DNA of 64,000 bases, from contig CM046001.1 in the NCBI GenBank assembly GCA_025175895.1, positions 49,165,719 through 49,229,718 of the forward strand, written 5' to 3'. Shown here piece after piece: positions 36,725 through 47,396 of this stretch; position 1 is the first letter of the stretch; every line of letters begins with the position of its first letter. The position numbers and the translations under genes were made by a program. This stretch comes from Wurfbainia villosa. Taxonomy: Eukaryota > Streptophyta > Magnoliopsida > Zingiberales > Zingiberaceae. The notes beneath the pieces were generated by a model, which was given only the letters and a program-made list of their open reading frames with translations, had not been told where the DNA came from and did not search any database.

Positions 36725-38433
36725 AATATCATAGACCTCTATATGTCTCTCGAACTTTTCTTGAGATAGTGGATTTGTTAAAGAATCCACTAGATTCCTA
36801 TTCGTGGGAACTCTCTATTTCTACATCTCTTCTACCTATGATCTCTCCGATTAGATGGTAATGACAAAGTACATACTTGGATCACTGATGAGACCATGGT
36901 TCCTTTGCCTGTGCATGATGTTATTGTTGTCACAGTAGACCAGTAATTCTTCAACAACACTCGAAACTACTCCAAGTTCAGTAATGAACTTCTTGATCCA
37001 TACCATCTTTTTTACCTCTTTAGAAGTTGCAATGTACTTTGCCTCCTTGGTAGAATCAGCAACGGTGTCTTGTTTGAAACTTTTCCAATTTCATCGCACC
37101 TCCATTCAAGATGAATATGTATTCAGATTGAGATTTAAAGTCATACTTATCCATCTGAAAGCTGACATCAGTATACCCGCATACAACCATATCACATCCT
37201 CCATTTACAAAGAATAAATCCATAGTTCTTCTCAAGTATTTAAGGATTGCCTTAACAATCACATAATAATCCATACCAGGATTCGACTGGTATCTACTCG
37301 TAACACTCAAAGCGTATGAAACATCGGACTTAGTACATAACATAGCATACATGATCGATCATATAGCTGATGCATATGGGATTTGACTCATGCAAATCCT
37401 TTCATCTTTAGTGCATGGGAACATAGACTTCGAAAGGTGAATCTCATGTCTCATGAGAATGAAACCTTTCTTGGATTTATCCATGCTAAATCGTTTTAGC
37501 ACTCTATCTATATATGTAGACTGCGAAAAACTAAACAACCGATTCGATCAATCTCTATAGATCTTGACCCCCAAAATATAGGTTGTTTTTCCCATGTCTT
37601 TAATGGAGAATGGTTTGGACAACCAAACTTTTACTGACTGTACAATCGGGATATCGTTTCCTATGATTAGTATGTCATTGACATACAACATTAGGAATAT
37701 GACCGCACTCACACTAACCTTCTTGTACACACATGATTCGTCAAGATTTTGTAAGAAGTCAAACTGTTTGATTACCTCATCAAAACATATATTCCAACTC
37801 CTTGACACTTGCTTCAATACATAAATGGATTATGAAGCTTGTATACTTTATTCTTGTCGACGTGAAACCCTTAGATTATATCATATACATATCCTCAGAT
37901 AAATTTCTATTTATGAAAGTTATTTTCACATTCATCTATCATATCTCATAGTCATAATGAGCTTCTATGGCCAAGAGTATCCAAATGGATTTAAGCATAG
38001 CTACTAGTGAATAGTTTTCGTTATAGTCAATATCTTGTCTTTGACGATATCCTTTTGCCACTATTTCTTTATAGGTAATTACATTACCATCTATGTCAAC
38101 CTTCTTCTTGAAAACCCACTTGCACCCTATAAGAGTTATACTTTCGGGTGGGTCCAGCAAATTCCAAATTTGGTTTTCATACATGAAATCCATTTTCGAC
38201 TTCAAGACATCTAGTCATTTATCCCTTTTTGAACTTTTCAGAACTTCTTTCATAATTAGTAGGTTCATCATCCTCAATGAGTAATACGTCATTTGATTTA
38301 CTTACAAGAAATCCATCTCTCAAGAATATGACATATCCAACAAGATCTACGAAGAGGTGGTCTATTATCAAGTTCAACTGTTATTTCATCCCTATGACTA
38401 ATTGATTGCGGTTCTTGACTAGGCATCTTTTAT
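36725..38433 (-). pseudogene. E pol: reverse transcriptase and RNase H
   Basis: RT pieces: GCKWVFKKKVDIDGNVITYK near 38070-38140, then SWNICFDEVIKQFDFLQN, then LMLYVNDILIIGND near 37660-37700. The YVDD box therefore reads YVND, removing a catalytic Asp. RNase H pieces: KYLRRTMDLFFVNGG near 37210, LVYCDNNN near 36940, and VPTNRNLVDSLTNPLSQ near 36770. The pol frame ends about 36725. Dead by multiple stops. Confidence 0.87.
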
Positions 38434-38438
38434 GTGTC
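38434..38438. repeat. Target duplication of F, left copy
   Basis: GTGTC, repeated at 39948-39952. Confidence 0.85.
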
Positions 38439-38639
38439 TGATGGGATCGAGATTTTCAGTCAGTTACTTAGCATGTTTTTCAGAAGGTATCAAGTGTAAT
38501 TCTCGGCCAGTCGGTATGTTTTCCAAGCGATATTTGTAAGTTCTGAGTCGTGTAGGCGCAGGTGGAGTAGTGGTGTTCAGAGTGGTGTGATGTTGGGAGA
38601 GCAGTTTATATAATTCCCAAGCAGATTATGTAATTTCAT

Positions 38640-39180
38640 AGCTATGTAAGGGGTAAGAATAGTAGTGAGCCTCAGAGCTGAATGTTATGAGCAGAATGTG
38701 TGATTCTTGACCAGTTGGTATGTTTCCAGGGCAATATATACAATTCCCGAGCTAAGTAGGGGTGAACAAATTAGGCACGCTCAAAGCTAAGTGTTGTGTT
38801 GGCAGGACAGTATATGTATTTTCCGGTTGATATCTGTAATTCCCAATCAGTTAGTTTGTTTCCAGGGAAGTATATGCAATTCCTAAGCTGAGTAGGGGTG
38901 AGAAGATTAGTCACGCTCAAAGCTAAGTGTTGTATTGGCAAGGTAGTATATGTGTATTCCGGTAGATGTCTATAATTCCCGACCATATAGTATGATTCTC
39001 GAACAGTATATGTAATTCTCGAGCTAAGTAAGGGTGAGCCGAATAGTTGTGCTCAGGGCTAAGTATTGTGTTGACAGAGCAGTGTAGGCATTTCTTGATT
39101 GATATATGCAATTCCTGAGCAATGTATTTATTTTTCGAGCAGTCAGTGTGTTTCCCGAGTGATATAGATATTTCTTGTGC
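38640..39180. repeat. Degenerate ~135 bp tandem repeats inside F
   Basis: The GGGGTGA ... GCTCAAAGCTAAGTGTTGT block recurs near 38758, 38895 and 39030, with an older copy near 38650. Shorter TTCCTGAGCA-type repeats continue to about 39380. Confidence 0.75.
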
Positions 39181-39670
39181 CAAGCAGGAAGATAAGTGCC
39201 ACTAGTTCATAGCACATTGGTGAGTTGTGTTTTTTCGATCAGTCTATGTATTCCCCGAGCAGTGGGTATATTTCCTGAACAATGTGTATGTTTCCTGAGC
39301 AATCAGTGTATTTCTCAAGCGGTTAGTGTATTTCTCGAGTAGTCATTGATTTCCTTAGCAGCATGTTGATTTCCTGAGTGATGTACATGTGGACCTTGAG
39401 CATTTTTTGAATTGAGCATAAAAGGAGATGTGGGTATTTTTGGGTAAAGGAAGTGATGGGGGAGTTTTTAAATAAAGGATATTGTTGATAAGAAATATTA
39501 TGTTATTTATTTGTTTATTCATTTGATTAATGGTTGACAAGAAAAATAAGGGACACATGGAGAGTACACCAAGAGCTATTTTGAAAAAGGGCAAGAGAAA
39601 CAGTTACACTTGACAAGTTGGCAGGAGCATTAAAGTAAATTCACTTCAATAAGAGGCGGGATGAATCTCC

Positions 39671-39680
39671 TATAAAAGGG
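39671..39680 (+). promoter_or_regulatory. TATA box of solo LTR F
   Basis: TATAAAAGGG, followed by a purine-rich transcript start region. Confidence 0.72.
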
Positions 39681-39952
39681 GTAGAGGTGGAAAGAGGAGG
39701 AGGTTGGTTTTTCTTTTCGCGATTCGATACCTCAAAGATCTCTTCTCACTTCTTCTTCTACAGTCTACTTCTCCATTCTTCCATTTCTGACTTGAGCATC
39801 GGAGGGGTCGCGTCGGGAAGCCGGCCCACCTCTAACACTCTCTTGTAAAGTGACAGATCTAGCGCCCATCTTAGGGATCCAAGGCACTTAGGAGTTCTTG
39901 AGGAAGAGGGAATAGATCTAAGTAGGCCGAAGAAGAGGACACCATCAGTGTC

Positions 39953-40667
39953 TGAGTTTTTTGAACTACACTTAGTTCAATCTCACTCCAACTGTTTTCC
40001 TATAAGAAAAACTCTTTCTCTTGGAATATAGCATGTCTTGAAATAAACACCTTTTGTTCTAAGGGATGATAGAATTGGTAATCCCTTGTTTCTTTAGGGT
40101 AATCAATAAATAGATATTTATCAGACTTAGCCTACAACTTATCTAATATTGTCCTCTTCACATAAGCAGGACAATCTCATGTTTTCAAATAAGACAAATG
40201 AGGTTTCTCATCATTTCATATTTCATATGGAGAAGTAGAGATTGCATTAGTCAGGACTCTGTTTAACTAGTAAATATCAGTCCTGAGAGTGTAACCCCAA
40301 AAGGACTTTGGTAGACTTGCAAGCTGCACCATCGACTTAATCATGTCCAACAAGGTTCGATTTCGCCTTTCAGCCACACCATTATGCCTTGAGATAATCC
40401 TAAAACTCTTGGCTTAAGTATTATCTACCTTGATCTGATCGAAGTACTTTGATACTTTTACTAAGTTATTTCTCTACTTCATGTATAAATTCTTTGAACC
40501 TTTCAAAAGCTTCAAACTTGTATCTCAACAGATACAGATATCCAAATCTTGAGCAATCATCGATGAAGGTAATGAAGTAGCTATAACCTTCTTGTGCTTG
40601 AGTTGATATCAGTCCAAATACTTCGGTATGTATAAGGCCCAAAGTATCAAGCTTTAGTTCACCTTTT
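39953..40667 (-). pseudogene. E pol: integrase remnant
   Basis: It reads LGLIHTEVFGLISTQAQEGYS (first catalytic Asp now Glu), FIDDCSRFGY, VLRSDQGR then a stop, then a deletion that joins to HNGVAERRNRT (Glu kept), SFWGYTL and PYEI. Several stops. It is cut off at the right by D1 at 40668. Confidence 0.85.
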
Positions 40668-41918
40668 TGTTAGGGCAATCAACCCATGTGATATGGTTTT
40701 GATGTGTGTAGAAAAATATTTAAGTTAGGTTGTTATTGGTTTGATATGTGCATTGGAGTCTTGCAGGACTTAGTAATTCGCACATGGAGCTTTGGCAAGT
40801 TTCACCAACTCACAACCTCGTGCTTGAGTCGGCGAAGGAGCGTTGCAAAGTTGTGCGCTTGATGCATCCGAGAAACCGCCAGACGAGATGACTTGAAGCG
40901 AAGCCAAGGAAGCAGACTTCGAGGGCAAGAGACGCGAAGGAGCATTGTGAAGTCGTGCGCTTGGTGCTGCCGAGGGACATGGCCGCGAACGAAGAGAGCT
41001 TCGGCGAGGGACTTCAAGTGAGATGAGAGAATGAGTGAAATGTAAGTAGCTCATTAGGTGAACTTGGCCGAATGACTAAGTGTCGGAGGTTCGACCACAA
41101 GGGTGGAGGTTTACCTGACCACCAGACGCTCAAACGAATGTTAAGTTTGAGGTTTACCCGGCATTAGTCGACTGCCATGTCATGGCAATCGCTCAAATCA
41201 ACTATGACTCATTTGGTATCTGATGCGGATTTTGTGCCATCAATCGGCCCGCTTGTTTGGCGGATCATTGTCAGACCACCATTCGTGATGATGGCATCGA
41301 TCGGTAGTCGCGAGGTTTGGGCATAGAATGGTGGCGATCAGTGTTCTCTTAGGCACTCGTGATAGCTCCATCGATCGGTGATGTAGGAGTCGTTGGATGA
41401 AATCCAGCGTGGAAGAAGCCGTTATTAGACAGCGGCCACGGGAAGCGATCGTGATCGGGGCATCGATCATTGCTAGTAGGGAAGAAAATAGTCTTCTCTA
41501 TTTATAGAGAAGGTTTGGGCTTTTGGATGGGTAATGCTTATGCTCTAAGTGATCATCCAAGTTCCCTACAAGCTTCCAACTCTTTTTCTTGTTCTTAATT
41601 CAAATCTATTGTAAGAAAGAGTGTTTGTGTTGTAAGAAGGTTTACCTCCACCTTGCTTTGGCTAAAGGGAGAGACCAATAGTGGATTGGTTTCGGAGTGA
41701 TTCACCGGAGACGAATCGGACCGTGGATTAGCGACAAGGTCGTGAACCATGTTATATCTTTTGTAAGCATTGATTTTGTTTTGCTTATCATTATTGTTGT
41801 TTAGCCTTTACATTTCCACTTGCGCTAATAGAATTTGTAGACAATCAACGAAGCAATTCCATCATACGACGATTGAGGGTTATTCACCCCCCTCTAGCCG
41901 GCCACCTACATTCCAACA
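40668..41918 (+). repeat. D1 5' LTR
   Basis: 1251 bp, TGTTAGGGCAATC to CCAACA. Same family as the D2 LTRs, clearly diverged. TATA-like TATTTATAGAG near 41498. Confidence 0.9.
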
Positions 41919-41920
41919 AG

Positions 41921-41933
41921 TGGTATCAGAGCC
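41921..41933 (+). promoter_or_regulatory. Primer binding site of D1
   Basis: TGGTATCAGAGCC, two bases after the LTR. Confidence 0.92.
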
Positions 41934-41981
41934 AAGGTAGCTTGTCGAGGACTAACCGCAGCAACAAGCACTACATCAAGG

Positions 41982-42857
41982 ATGGCCGGCTCCAACATTC
42001 ACCCACCAAAGTTTGAGAGATAATTCTCTTGGTGGAAGAAGAGAATGGAGGTATTCTTTGAAACCGATTTCGATATCATGCTTATAATGGAAAATGATTT
42101 TGAGATGCCTAGGGACGAAGAGGGTGAACCAATAGAGAAGTTAAGGTGGACTAAAAAGCAAAAAGAGGAGCACCTTGCAAATTCAAAGGCCAAGCACCAC
42201 CTCTTTAATGTGCTTCCCCAATAAGAGATCAACCGGATAGGGGAATGTGCAAGCGCCAAGGAAATATGGTAGAAACTCATAGAGCTCCATGAAGGCACTT
42301 CCGAGGCCAAACATGCAAGAAGAGATCTCCTTCACTCCCAATTAAGCAACATCAAACTCGAAAAGGGAGAGAAGGTAAATTCTTTACATTCTAGGTTTAA
42401 AGAAATTTTGATTGGACTAACAAGTGTAGGAAAAAGACTCTCCAACCGGTACATGATCATGAAGGCAATAGATGTCTTCCCTCGGTCATCAAGATGGAGC
42501 TCAATGGTGGAATCTTTCTACATCTCCAAGAATCTAGAGATAACCACTCTAGAGCAATTCTTTTCCACCATGGAGTTGCATGAGACAAGGCTTGAAGAAG
42601 TAAGTGAAGAACCAAGCATCAAGCCAACAACGGGAGTGGCACTAGTAGCCAACAAGGGAAAGAAGAAGATGAAGACTTCCTCCTCCTCCGATGAAGCATC
42701 CTCCTCATCCTCCATGAATAGCAATGAAGATGCTTATATGGTAAGGAAGGTAAGGCGTGTTTTAAGAAATTTAAATTTTAACAAATCTTATGATAGGAGA
42801 AGGCACAAGAGGAAGATCATTTGTTATAATTGCCAACAAGAGGGACATATAAAGGAT
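41982..42857 (+). pseudogene. D1 gag, three stops, cut by D2
   Basis: ATG at 41982 (MAGSNIHPPKFE). It aligns with the D2 gag throughout: FSWWKKRMEVFFETDF, KHHLFNVLP, then the intact stretch from 42408 with RSSRWSSMVESFYISKN and the poly-Ser/KKK linker. Stops replace Gly after KFER, Gln after NVLP, and Glu after KEIW. The frame is lost at the knuckle CYNCQQEGHIKD where D2 enters. Its position right after the primer site confirms it as the first gene. Confidence 0.9.
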
Positions 42858-44064
42858 TGTAGGGGATCGATCGGCCGGCTAGAGGGGGGGTGAATAGCCC
42901 TCTTTAGTTTGGTTAACGGAATTTGCTCATCTACAAAAGATTAGCGCAACGGAAACAACAAGACAAGCAAATAAAAACAAGGCAAAGGAAACAAACAATG
43001 CTAACACAAAGTTGTAACGTGGTTCACGGCTACGCCGCTAATCCACGATCCCGATTCGTCCAAGGTGAATCACTCCTTTGTCAAATCCACTAAGTCTCTC
43101 CTTTGCACCAAGCTAGGTGGAGGTAACCTCTTTACAATCCCTCTTCTTACAATTGAATGAGAATTAGCACAAAAAGAAGAGTGGAAAAACCCTTAGAGCA
43201 CTTTGGGAGAAGTTATGAGTTGAAGCATTAGGTTCCCAAAGCCTCACATCCTTCCTCTTTATAGAGGAAGAGGGTTTCTTCCCGTTGACATAGGAGCAGT
43301 CGACTGATGTCTCTATCAGTCGACTGGTCCTGTAGCCGTTGCCCAATAACGACTGCTTTCCACGTTGGATTTCATCCAATGATCGCATCGATCGTGATAT
43401 TGCCATCGATCGTGATGCTCGATCAGTCGAGTGCTCCGTGAGCTCGACTCCATTCTGTGCCCGAAACACTTACGACGGTCGATGCCTTCATCGATCGGTG
43501 GTGTCTCATCATTGTCATTCCATGGCGGTCGCTATTAACACTGAGCGGACTCGAACACTAGTCGAGTCACCGTCGACTTAGAGTAGTCGACTACCATTAA
43601 TATGGTAGTCAACTGATGTCGGGAAATCCCATCCGACCCTTAGCCAAATGGCCAAGTTTCACCTAAGAGCTACTACCCCTTCCCGGGTTACATTCGCTCA
43701 CTCTCATTCCTCGGAGTCCCTTGCCTTTGAAGTTATCTTCGTCCGACCACGTCCCTCGGATGCGCCAAGCGCACGGCTCTGCAGCGTCATCCTTCGCGTC
43801 TCGCCCTGAAGTCTACTTCCTCCGGCTTCACTTCAAGCTCCTCGTCCGACGGTCCCTCGGATGCTCCAAGCGCACGGCTTCCGCAAAGCCATCCTTCACC
43901 GACTCAAGGACCGAGTCATGAGAGGTGAAACTCGCCAAGGCTCCATGTGCGAATTACTAAGCCCAGCAAGACTCCAACGAACATATCAAATCATAATAAC
44001 ACTCTAACTTAAACCCTTTGCCACACACATCAAAACTTTATCATGGCAAGAGATTGCCCTAACA
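42858..44064 (-). repeat. D2 3' LTR
   Basis: 1207 bp, TGTAGGGG to CCTAACA. It is rich in GTCGAC-type palindromes (43303-43340, 43555-43615). TATA-like CTATAAAG in element sense at 43257-43264. Its first 540 bp match 46937-47396 closely. Confidence 0.9.
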
Positions 44065-44078
44065 ATCTCCCCCTTTTT
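44065..44078 (-). promoter_or_regulatory. Polypurine tract of D2
   Basis: AAAAAGGGGGAGAT in element sense, directly before the 3' LTR. Confidence 0.82.
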
Positions 44079-45161
44079 GATGTGTGGCAATCCGTTTAAG
44101 TTAGGTAAAAACATTTGATAAAACTATTAAGAAGGGAAAGCATGTAAGTAAACATGATTAGCAACTCTCCCCCTTAATACATGAAACTTCCTATTCCCCC
44201 TTATTTAAACATATATTTCTCCCCCTTTGACACCATCAAAAATAATAAACAATATTTATACAAGCATGGCATCAAGTCTAGAGGTAAACAAAAGCCAAAA
44301 CATGCCTTAAAATCGGATACAAAAGGTTATTGGGCATGTTATCAGGCTAGATCATTGGCACATGGATTTGTAATTTCGATTTTTAAGGTGAATTTCAGAA
44401 ATGCACTAGAAAATCTATAAAATTTGAAAAATCATGAAATTCGGGGAACATATTTCTTGTAAGTATATTTATCAATGAAAAATAGTTTTTCATGAAAAAT
44501 CATTATATTTCCAAGTATTTGCCAAAAATCCAAAAGCTTTAAAAACTACTAGGTTTTTTATCATGTTAGTATCCATTTTAACACCTAGTTTTGCTTTAGA
44601 TTATTTCAAAACATGAATACACAGATTTTAAAGTAAGAAATTATTTTGAAAACATATGAAATATCCAACCATGATCTTTGGGCAATATGTCTATGAATTA
44701 AACATAAGTCTTCCCCATGATTGGTCTATTATTGTTATTTTGATACCTTAAATAACCATCTAAATGTCATAGGCATTAATGGACATTTGTATCATCCTAT
44801 CATCTCACTCATGCTAAGTTTTCAATCAAAGTAGCCTATAGTGAGTGTGAGATGCATCCTAAAGGTATTTTGTATACTTAACCATTATATTCATGCAATC
44901 CTATCATTCCACATGATCATAAAGATGTATATGAGTTAATTTCATGTTATGATCATAAAACACATGTATTCATCAAATTGTTATCATGCATTAGGTATTA
45001 TATGATGATAATAAAGCAAATATCACCTAAAGCATGATTTATCTATTTTTAGGTGCATTATCATCACCTAACACTATTTCAAAAATATTGTCCCGCCATC
45101 CTAAGTCAACCAAAAATATGATATAGGTAAAGTCCATATGGTTGACTATCCTAGGGTTTTC
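44079..45161 (-). other. D2 non-coding segment after gag
   Basis: About 1.1 kb, AT-rich. The only open frames are short and without domains. This is where pol would be in an autonomous element; none is present, not even as a decayed remnant that I can recognise. Confidence 0.72.
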
Positions 45162-46874
45162 CTAACCCTTTAGGATGGATTTTGGAACCCAAAATAAATT
45201 CTTTCCTATTGGGTTCACTAAAAATTCCTTAGGGATCCATTTTCTAGCAATTACCTTCTTCTTGTCTTGACCCCTAGCTATTAGGCATTTATAGGCCTTT
45301 TCATTTTTCTGTTCTTTATAACCTAGGTCTTTCTTGTTGAAGCTTTCCCTTTGGCTCCCAATTATCATGTTAAGGGTATTGGAGCCTATTGTAAATTTTT
45401 CTAGGGCTTTGGTCAAATAGTCTACCTTTTCCCTTAAAGTCATATTTTCATTCATACATGCATCACTAACATCCAAAGGCATATAGTTATCATGTGAGCA
45501 TGCATCATCATCATTATCATTAAAACATGATTTTTCTAATTTTTGCTCTAAATCTTTAATTTGATCAAGCATGGTTTTATTTTTCTTCTTTGCTCTAAAC
45601 AAATCCTTAGTGAGACTAGAAATCATAGAAACTATTTTACTAGGTGAAAGGTTAGTTACCATAGTTTCCATGTCCTCTTCTTCGGATGAGGAGGTAGAGG
45701 AGGCTCCCCCTTCACTTGAGCTTTCTCCACTTGAACTTGATCCTTCATTTTTGGAGGAGGAGCAATCCAAGTCGTCAAAGGCCATTAGGGCTAAGTTGGT
45801 GACAAAAGCATTCTCCGCTTCCGATGATGATGAAGATGAGGAGGAGAGGTCATCCCAAGTCCTTGCCTTTAAAGCTTTGGTCTTCCCCTTTTCTTTGGCC
45901 TTCTTCTCTTCTTCCTTCTTTTTGCTCCCCTTTTTCTTCTTCTTTTCTTCTTTCTTCTTCCTCTCTTCTTTGCTCTTGTTTAGGAGAGGACAATTATCCC
46001 TTATGTGTCCCTCTCCTTGGCAATTGTAGCAAATAATCTTTCCCCTTGGTCTTCTACTTCTATCATTAGATTTATTAAATTGAAAACCTTTTAAAGCACG
46101 TCTTACCCTCCTCACCATATAGGCTTCTTCCGTGCTATCCATGGAGGAAGAGGAGGACGCTTTATCGGAGGAGGAGGGGATCTCCATCTTCTTCTTCCCC
46201 TTATGTGCCATCAAGACTACTCCTCTTGAAGGTTGAAACTTTGGCTCTTCTTCTATTCCTTCAAGCCTCGTTTCGTGGAGCTCCATTGTTGAGAAGAACT
46301 CCTCCAAGGTGCTCACTTCTAAGTTCTTGGAGATGTAAAATGAGTCCACCATGGAGCTCCATCTTGAGGACCGGGGAAAGGCATCTATGACCTTCATTAC
46401 CATATCCCGGTTGGAGAGTCTTTCACCTACACTTGTCAAGCCGATTAGAATTTCCTTAAATCTAGAGTGTAGGGATTTTACCTTCTCTCCCTTTTCGAGT
46501 TTGATGTTGGATAATTGGGAGCGAAGAACATCTCTCCTTGATAGTTTCACCTCGGATGTGCCTTCATGAATTTTTATTAATTTCTCCCATATTTCCTTGG
46601 CGCTAGCACACTCCCCTATCCTATTTAATTCTTGTTGGGGGAGTACATTGTAGAGGTGGTGTTTGGCCTTTGAATTCGCCAAGTACTCCTCTCTTTGCTT
46701 CTTGCTCCACCTTGATTTCTCCAATGGCTCCCCATTTTCATTCCTAGGCAATTCAAAACCGTTTTCCATAATTAAGAGAATTTCGAAATCGGACTCGAAA
46801 AATACCTCCATTCTCTTTTTCCACCAAGAGAATTTGCCTTCGAACTTTGGTGGGTGAATGTTAGAGTCGGTCAT
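45162..46874 (-). CDS. Gag polyprotein of gag-only element D2, intact, 570 residues
   Basis: Intact frame from the ATG at 46874, the first ATG after the primer binding site. Residues 1-205 are a copia gag core of the UBN2 type (FSWWKKRMEVFF, KHHLYNVLPQQE, LKLEKGEKVKSL-like text, RSSRWSSMVDSFYISKN). Residues 225-260 are a Ser/Lys linker. A CCHC zinc knuckle is at 282-295 (C282, C285, H290, C295). A highly Lys/Glu-rich stretch lies at 300-335, Ser/Glu runs at 343-400 and a likely coiled coil at 420-450. The C-terminus (RKWIPKEFLVNPIGKNLFWVPKS) is typical of long gag proteins of this kind. Expected role: particle formation and RNA binding in the cytoplasm. It is the only long intact retroelement frame in the window, with no pol in the same element. 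Whether it is expressed is unknown. Confidence 0.9.
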   Translation of the reverse strand: MTDSNIHPPKFEGKFSWWKKRMEVFFESDFEILLIMENGFELPRNENGEPLEKSRWSKKQREEYLANSKAKHHLYNVLPQQELNRIGECASAKEIWEKLIKIHEGTSEVKLSRRDVLRSQLSNIKLEKGEKVKSLHSRFKEILIGLTSVGERLSNRDMVMKVIDAFPRSSRWSSMVDSFYISKNLEVSTLEEFFSTMELHETRLEGIEEEPKFQPSRGVVLMAHKGKKKMEIPSSSDKASSSSSMDSTEEAYMVRRVRRALKGFQFNKSNDRSRRPRGKIICYNCQGEGHIRDNCPLLNKSKEERKKKEEKKKKKGSKKKEEEKKAKEKGKTKALKARTWDDLSSSSSSSSEAENAFVTNLALMAFDDLDCSSSKNEGSSSSGESSSEGGASSTSSSEEEDMETMVTNLSPSKIVSMISSLTKDLFRAKKKNKTMLDQIKDLEQKLEKSCFNDNDDDACSHDNYMPLDVSDACMNENMTLREKVDYLTKALEKFTIGSNTLNMIIGSQRESFNKKDLGYKEQKNEKAYKCLIARGQDKKKVIARKWIPKEFLVNPIGKNLFWVPKSILKG

Positions 46875-46921
46875 CCTTGAATGTGCTTGTTGTGGCGATT
46901 AGTCCTCGACAAGCTTTCCTT

Positions 46922-46934
46922 GGCTCTGATACCA
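46922..46934 (-). promoter_or_regulatory. Primer binding site of D2
   Basis: TGGTATCAGAGCC in element sense, two bases from the 5' LTR. Confidence 0.92.
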
Positions 46935-46936
46935 CT

Positions 46937-47396
46937 TGTAGGGGATCGATCAGCCGGCTAGAGGGGGGTGAATAACCCTCTTTAGTTTGGTTAATGGAAT
47001 TTGCTCGTCTACAAAAGATTAGCTCAACGGAAACAACAAGACAAGCAAATCAAGCAAATAAAAAAAAGGCAAAGGAAACAAACAGTGCTAACACAAAGTC
47101 GTAACGTGGTTCACGACTACGCCGCTAATCCACGATCCCGATTCGTCCAAGGTGAATCACTCCTTTGCCAAATCCACTAAGTCTCTCCTTTGCACCAAGC
47201 TAGGTGAAGGTAACCTCTTTACAATCCCTCTTCTTACAATTGAATGAGAATTAGCACAAGAAGAAGAGTGGGAAAACCCTTAGAGCACTTTGGGAGAAGT
47301 TATGAGTTGATGCATTAGGTTCCCAAAGCCTCACACCCTTCCTCTTTATAGAGGAAGAGGGTTTCTTCCCGTTGACACAGGAGCAGTCGACTGATG
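46937..47396 (-). repeat. D2 5' LTR, part
   Basis: It matches 42858-43320. It is broken at TGATG (47392-47396), the target site of element A; the rest lies beyond the window. TATA-like CTATAAAG at 47343-47350. Confidence 0.9.

Larger units (their letters stand above)
38439..39947 (+). mobile_element. F: solo LTR (Ty3/gypsy-type)
   Basis: 1509 bp beginning TGATGGG and ending CCATCA, with TGATGG/CCATCA inverted ends and a perfect 5 bp duplication GTGTC on each side. TATA box at 39671-39680. The GC-rich stretch after it (GGAGGGGTCGCGTCGGGAAG) resembles LTRs of the Tat group of Ty3/gypsy. It has no coding capacity and a single LTR only, so it probably arose by LTR-LTR recombination. Removing it joins the E copia sequence cleanly. 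Confidence 0.87.
36700..40667 (-). mobile_element. E: old Ty1/copia body without visible LTRs
   Basis: Minus-strand RNase H, RT and integrase in copia order, split by solo LTR F (38439-39947). The gypsy array abuts it on the left, 24 bp past the RNase H stop, and D1 cuts it on the right inside integrase. Many stops and degraded motifs make it the most decayed copia copy here. Motifs are closest to A and B (STQAQEGYSYFITF). Confidence 0.85.
40668..42857 (+). mobile_element. D1: gag-type LTR element, 5' part, interrupted by D2
   Basis: 5' LTR, iMet primer binding site, and a gag with three stops. Element D2 of the same family is inserted inside the zinc knuckle at 42857; the remainder should lie right of the window. 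The left flank ends CTTTT. Confidence 0.87.
42858..47396 (-). mobile_element. D2: gag-only LTR element (TR-GAG type), right LTR cut by A
   Basis: LTRs 42858-44064 (3') and 46937 onward (5', interrupted at 47397). Internal region 2872 bp with primer binding site, one intact gag frame and a polypurine tract, but no protease, integrase or RT. Left target site AGGAT (42853-42857). This matches the published TR-GAG concept (terminal repeat elements coding only gag). It would need pol enzymes from another element. Confidence 0.87.

Noticed and set aside
45571..46029. 152-codon ORF opposite the D2 gag
   Set aside because: Antisense shadow of the Lys/Glu and Ser-rich gag tail.
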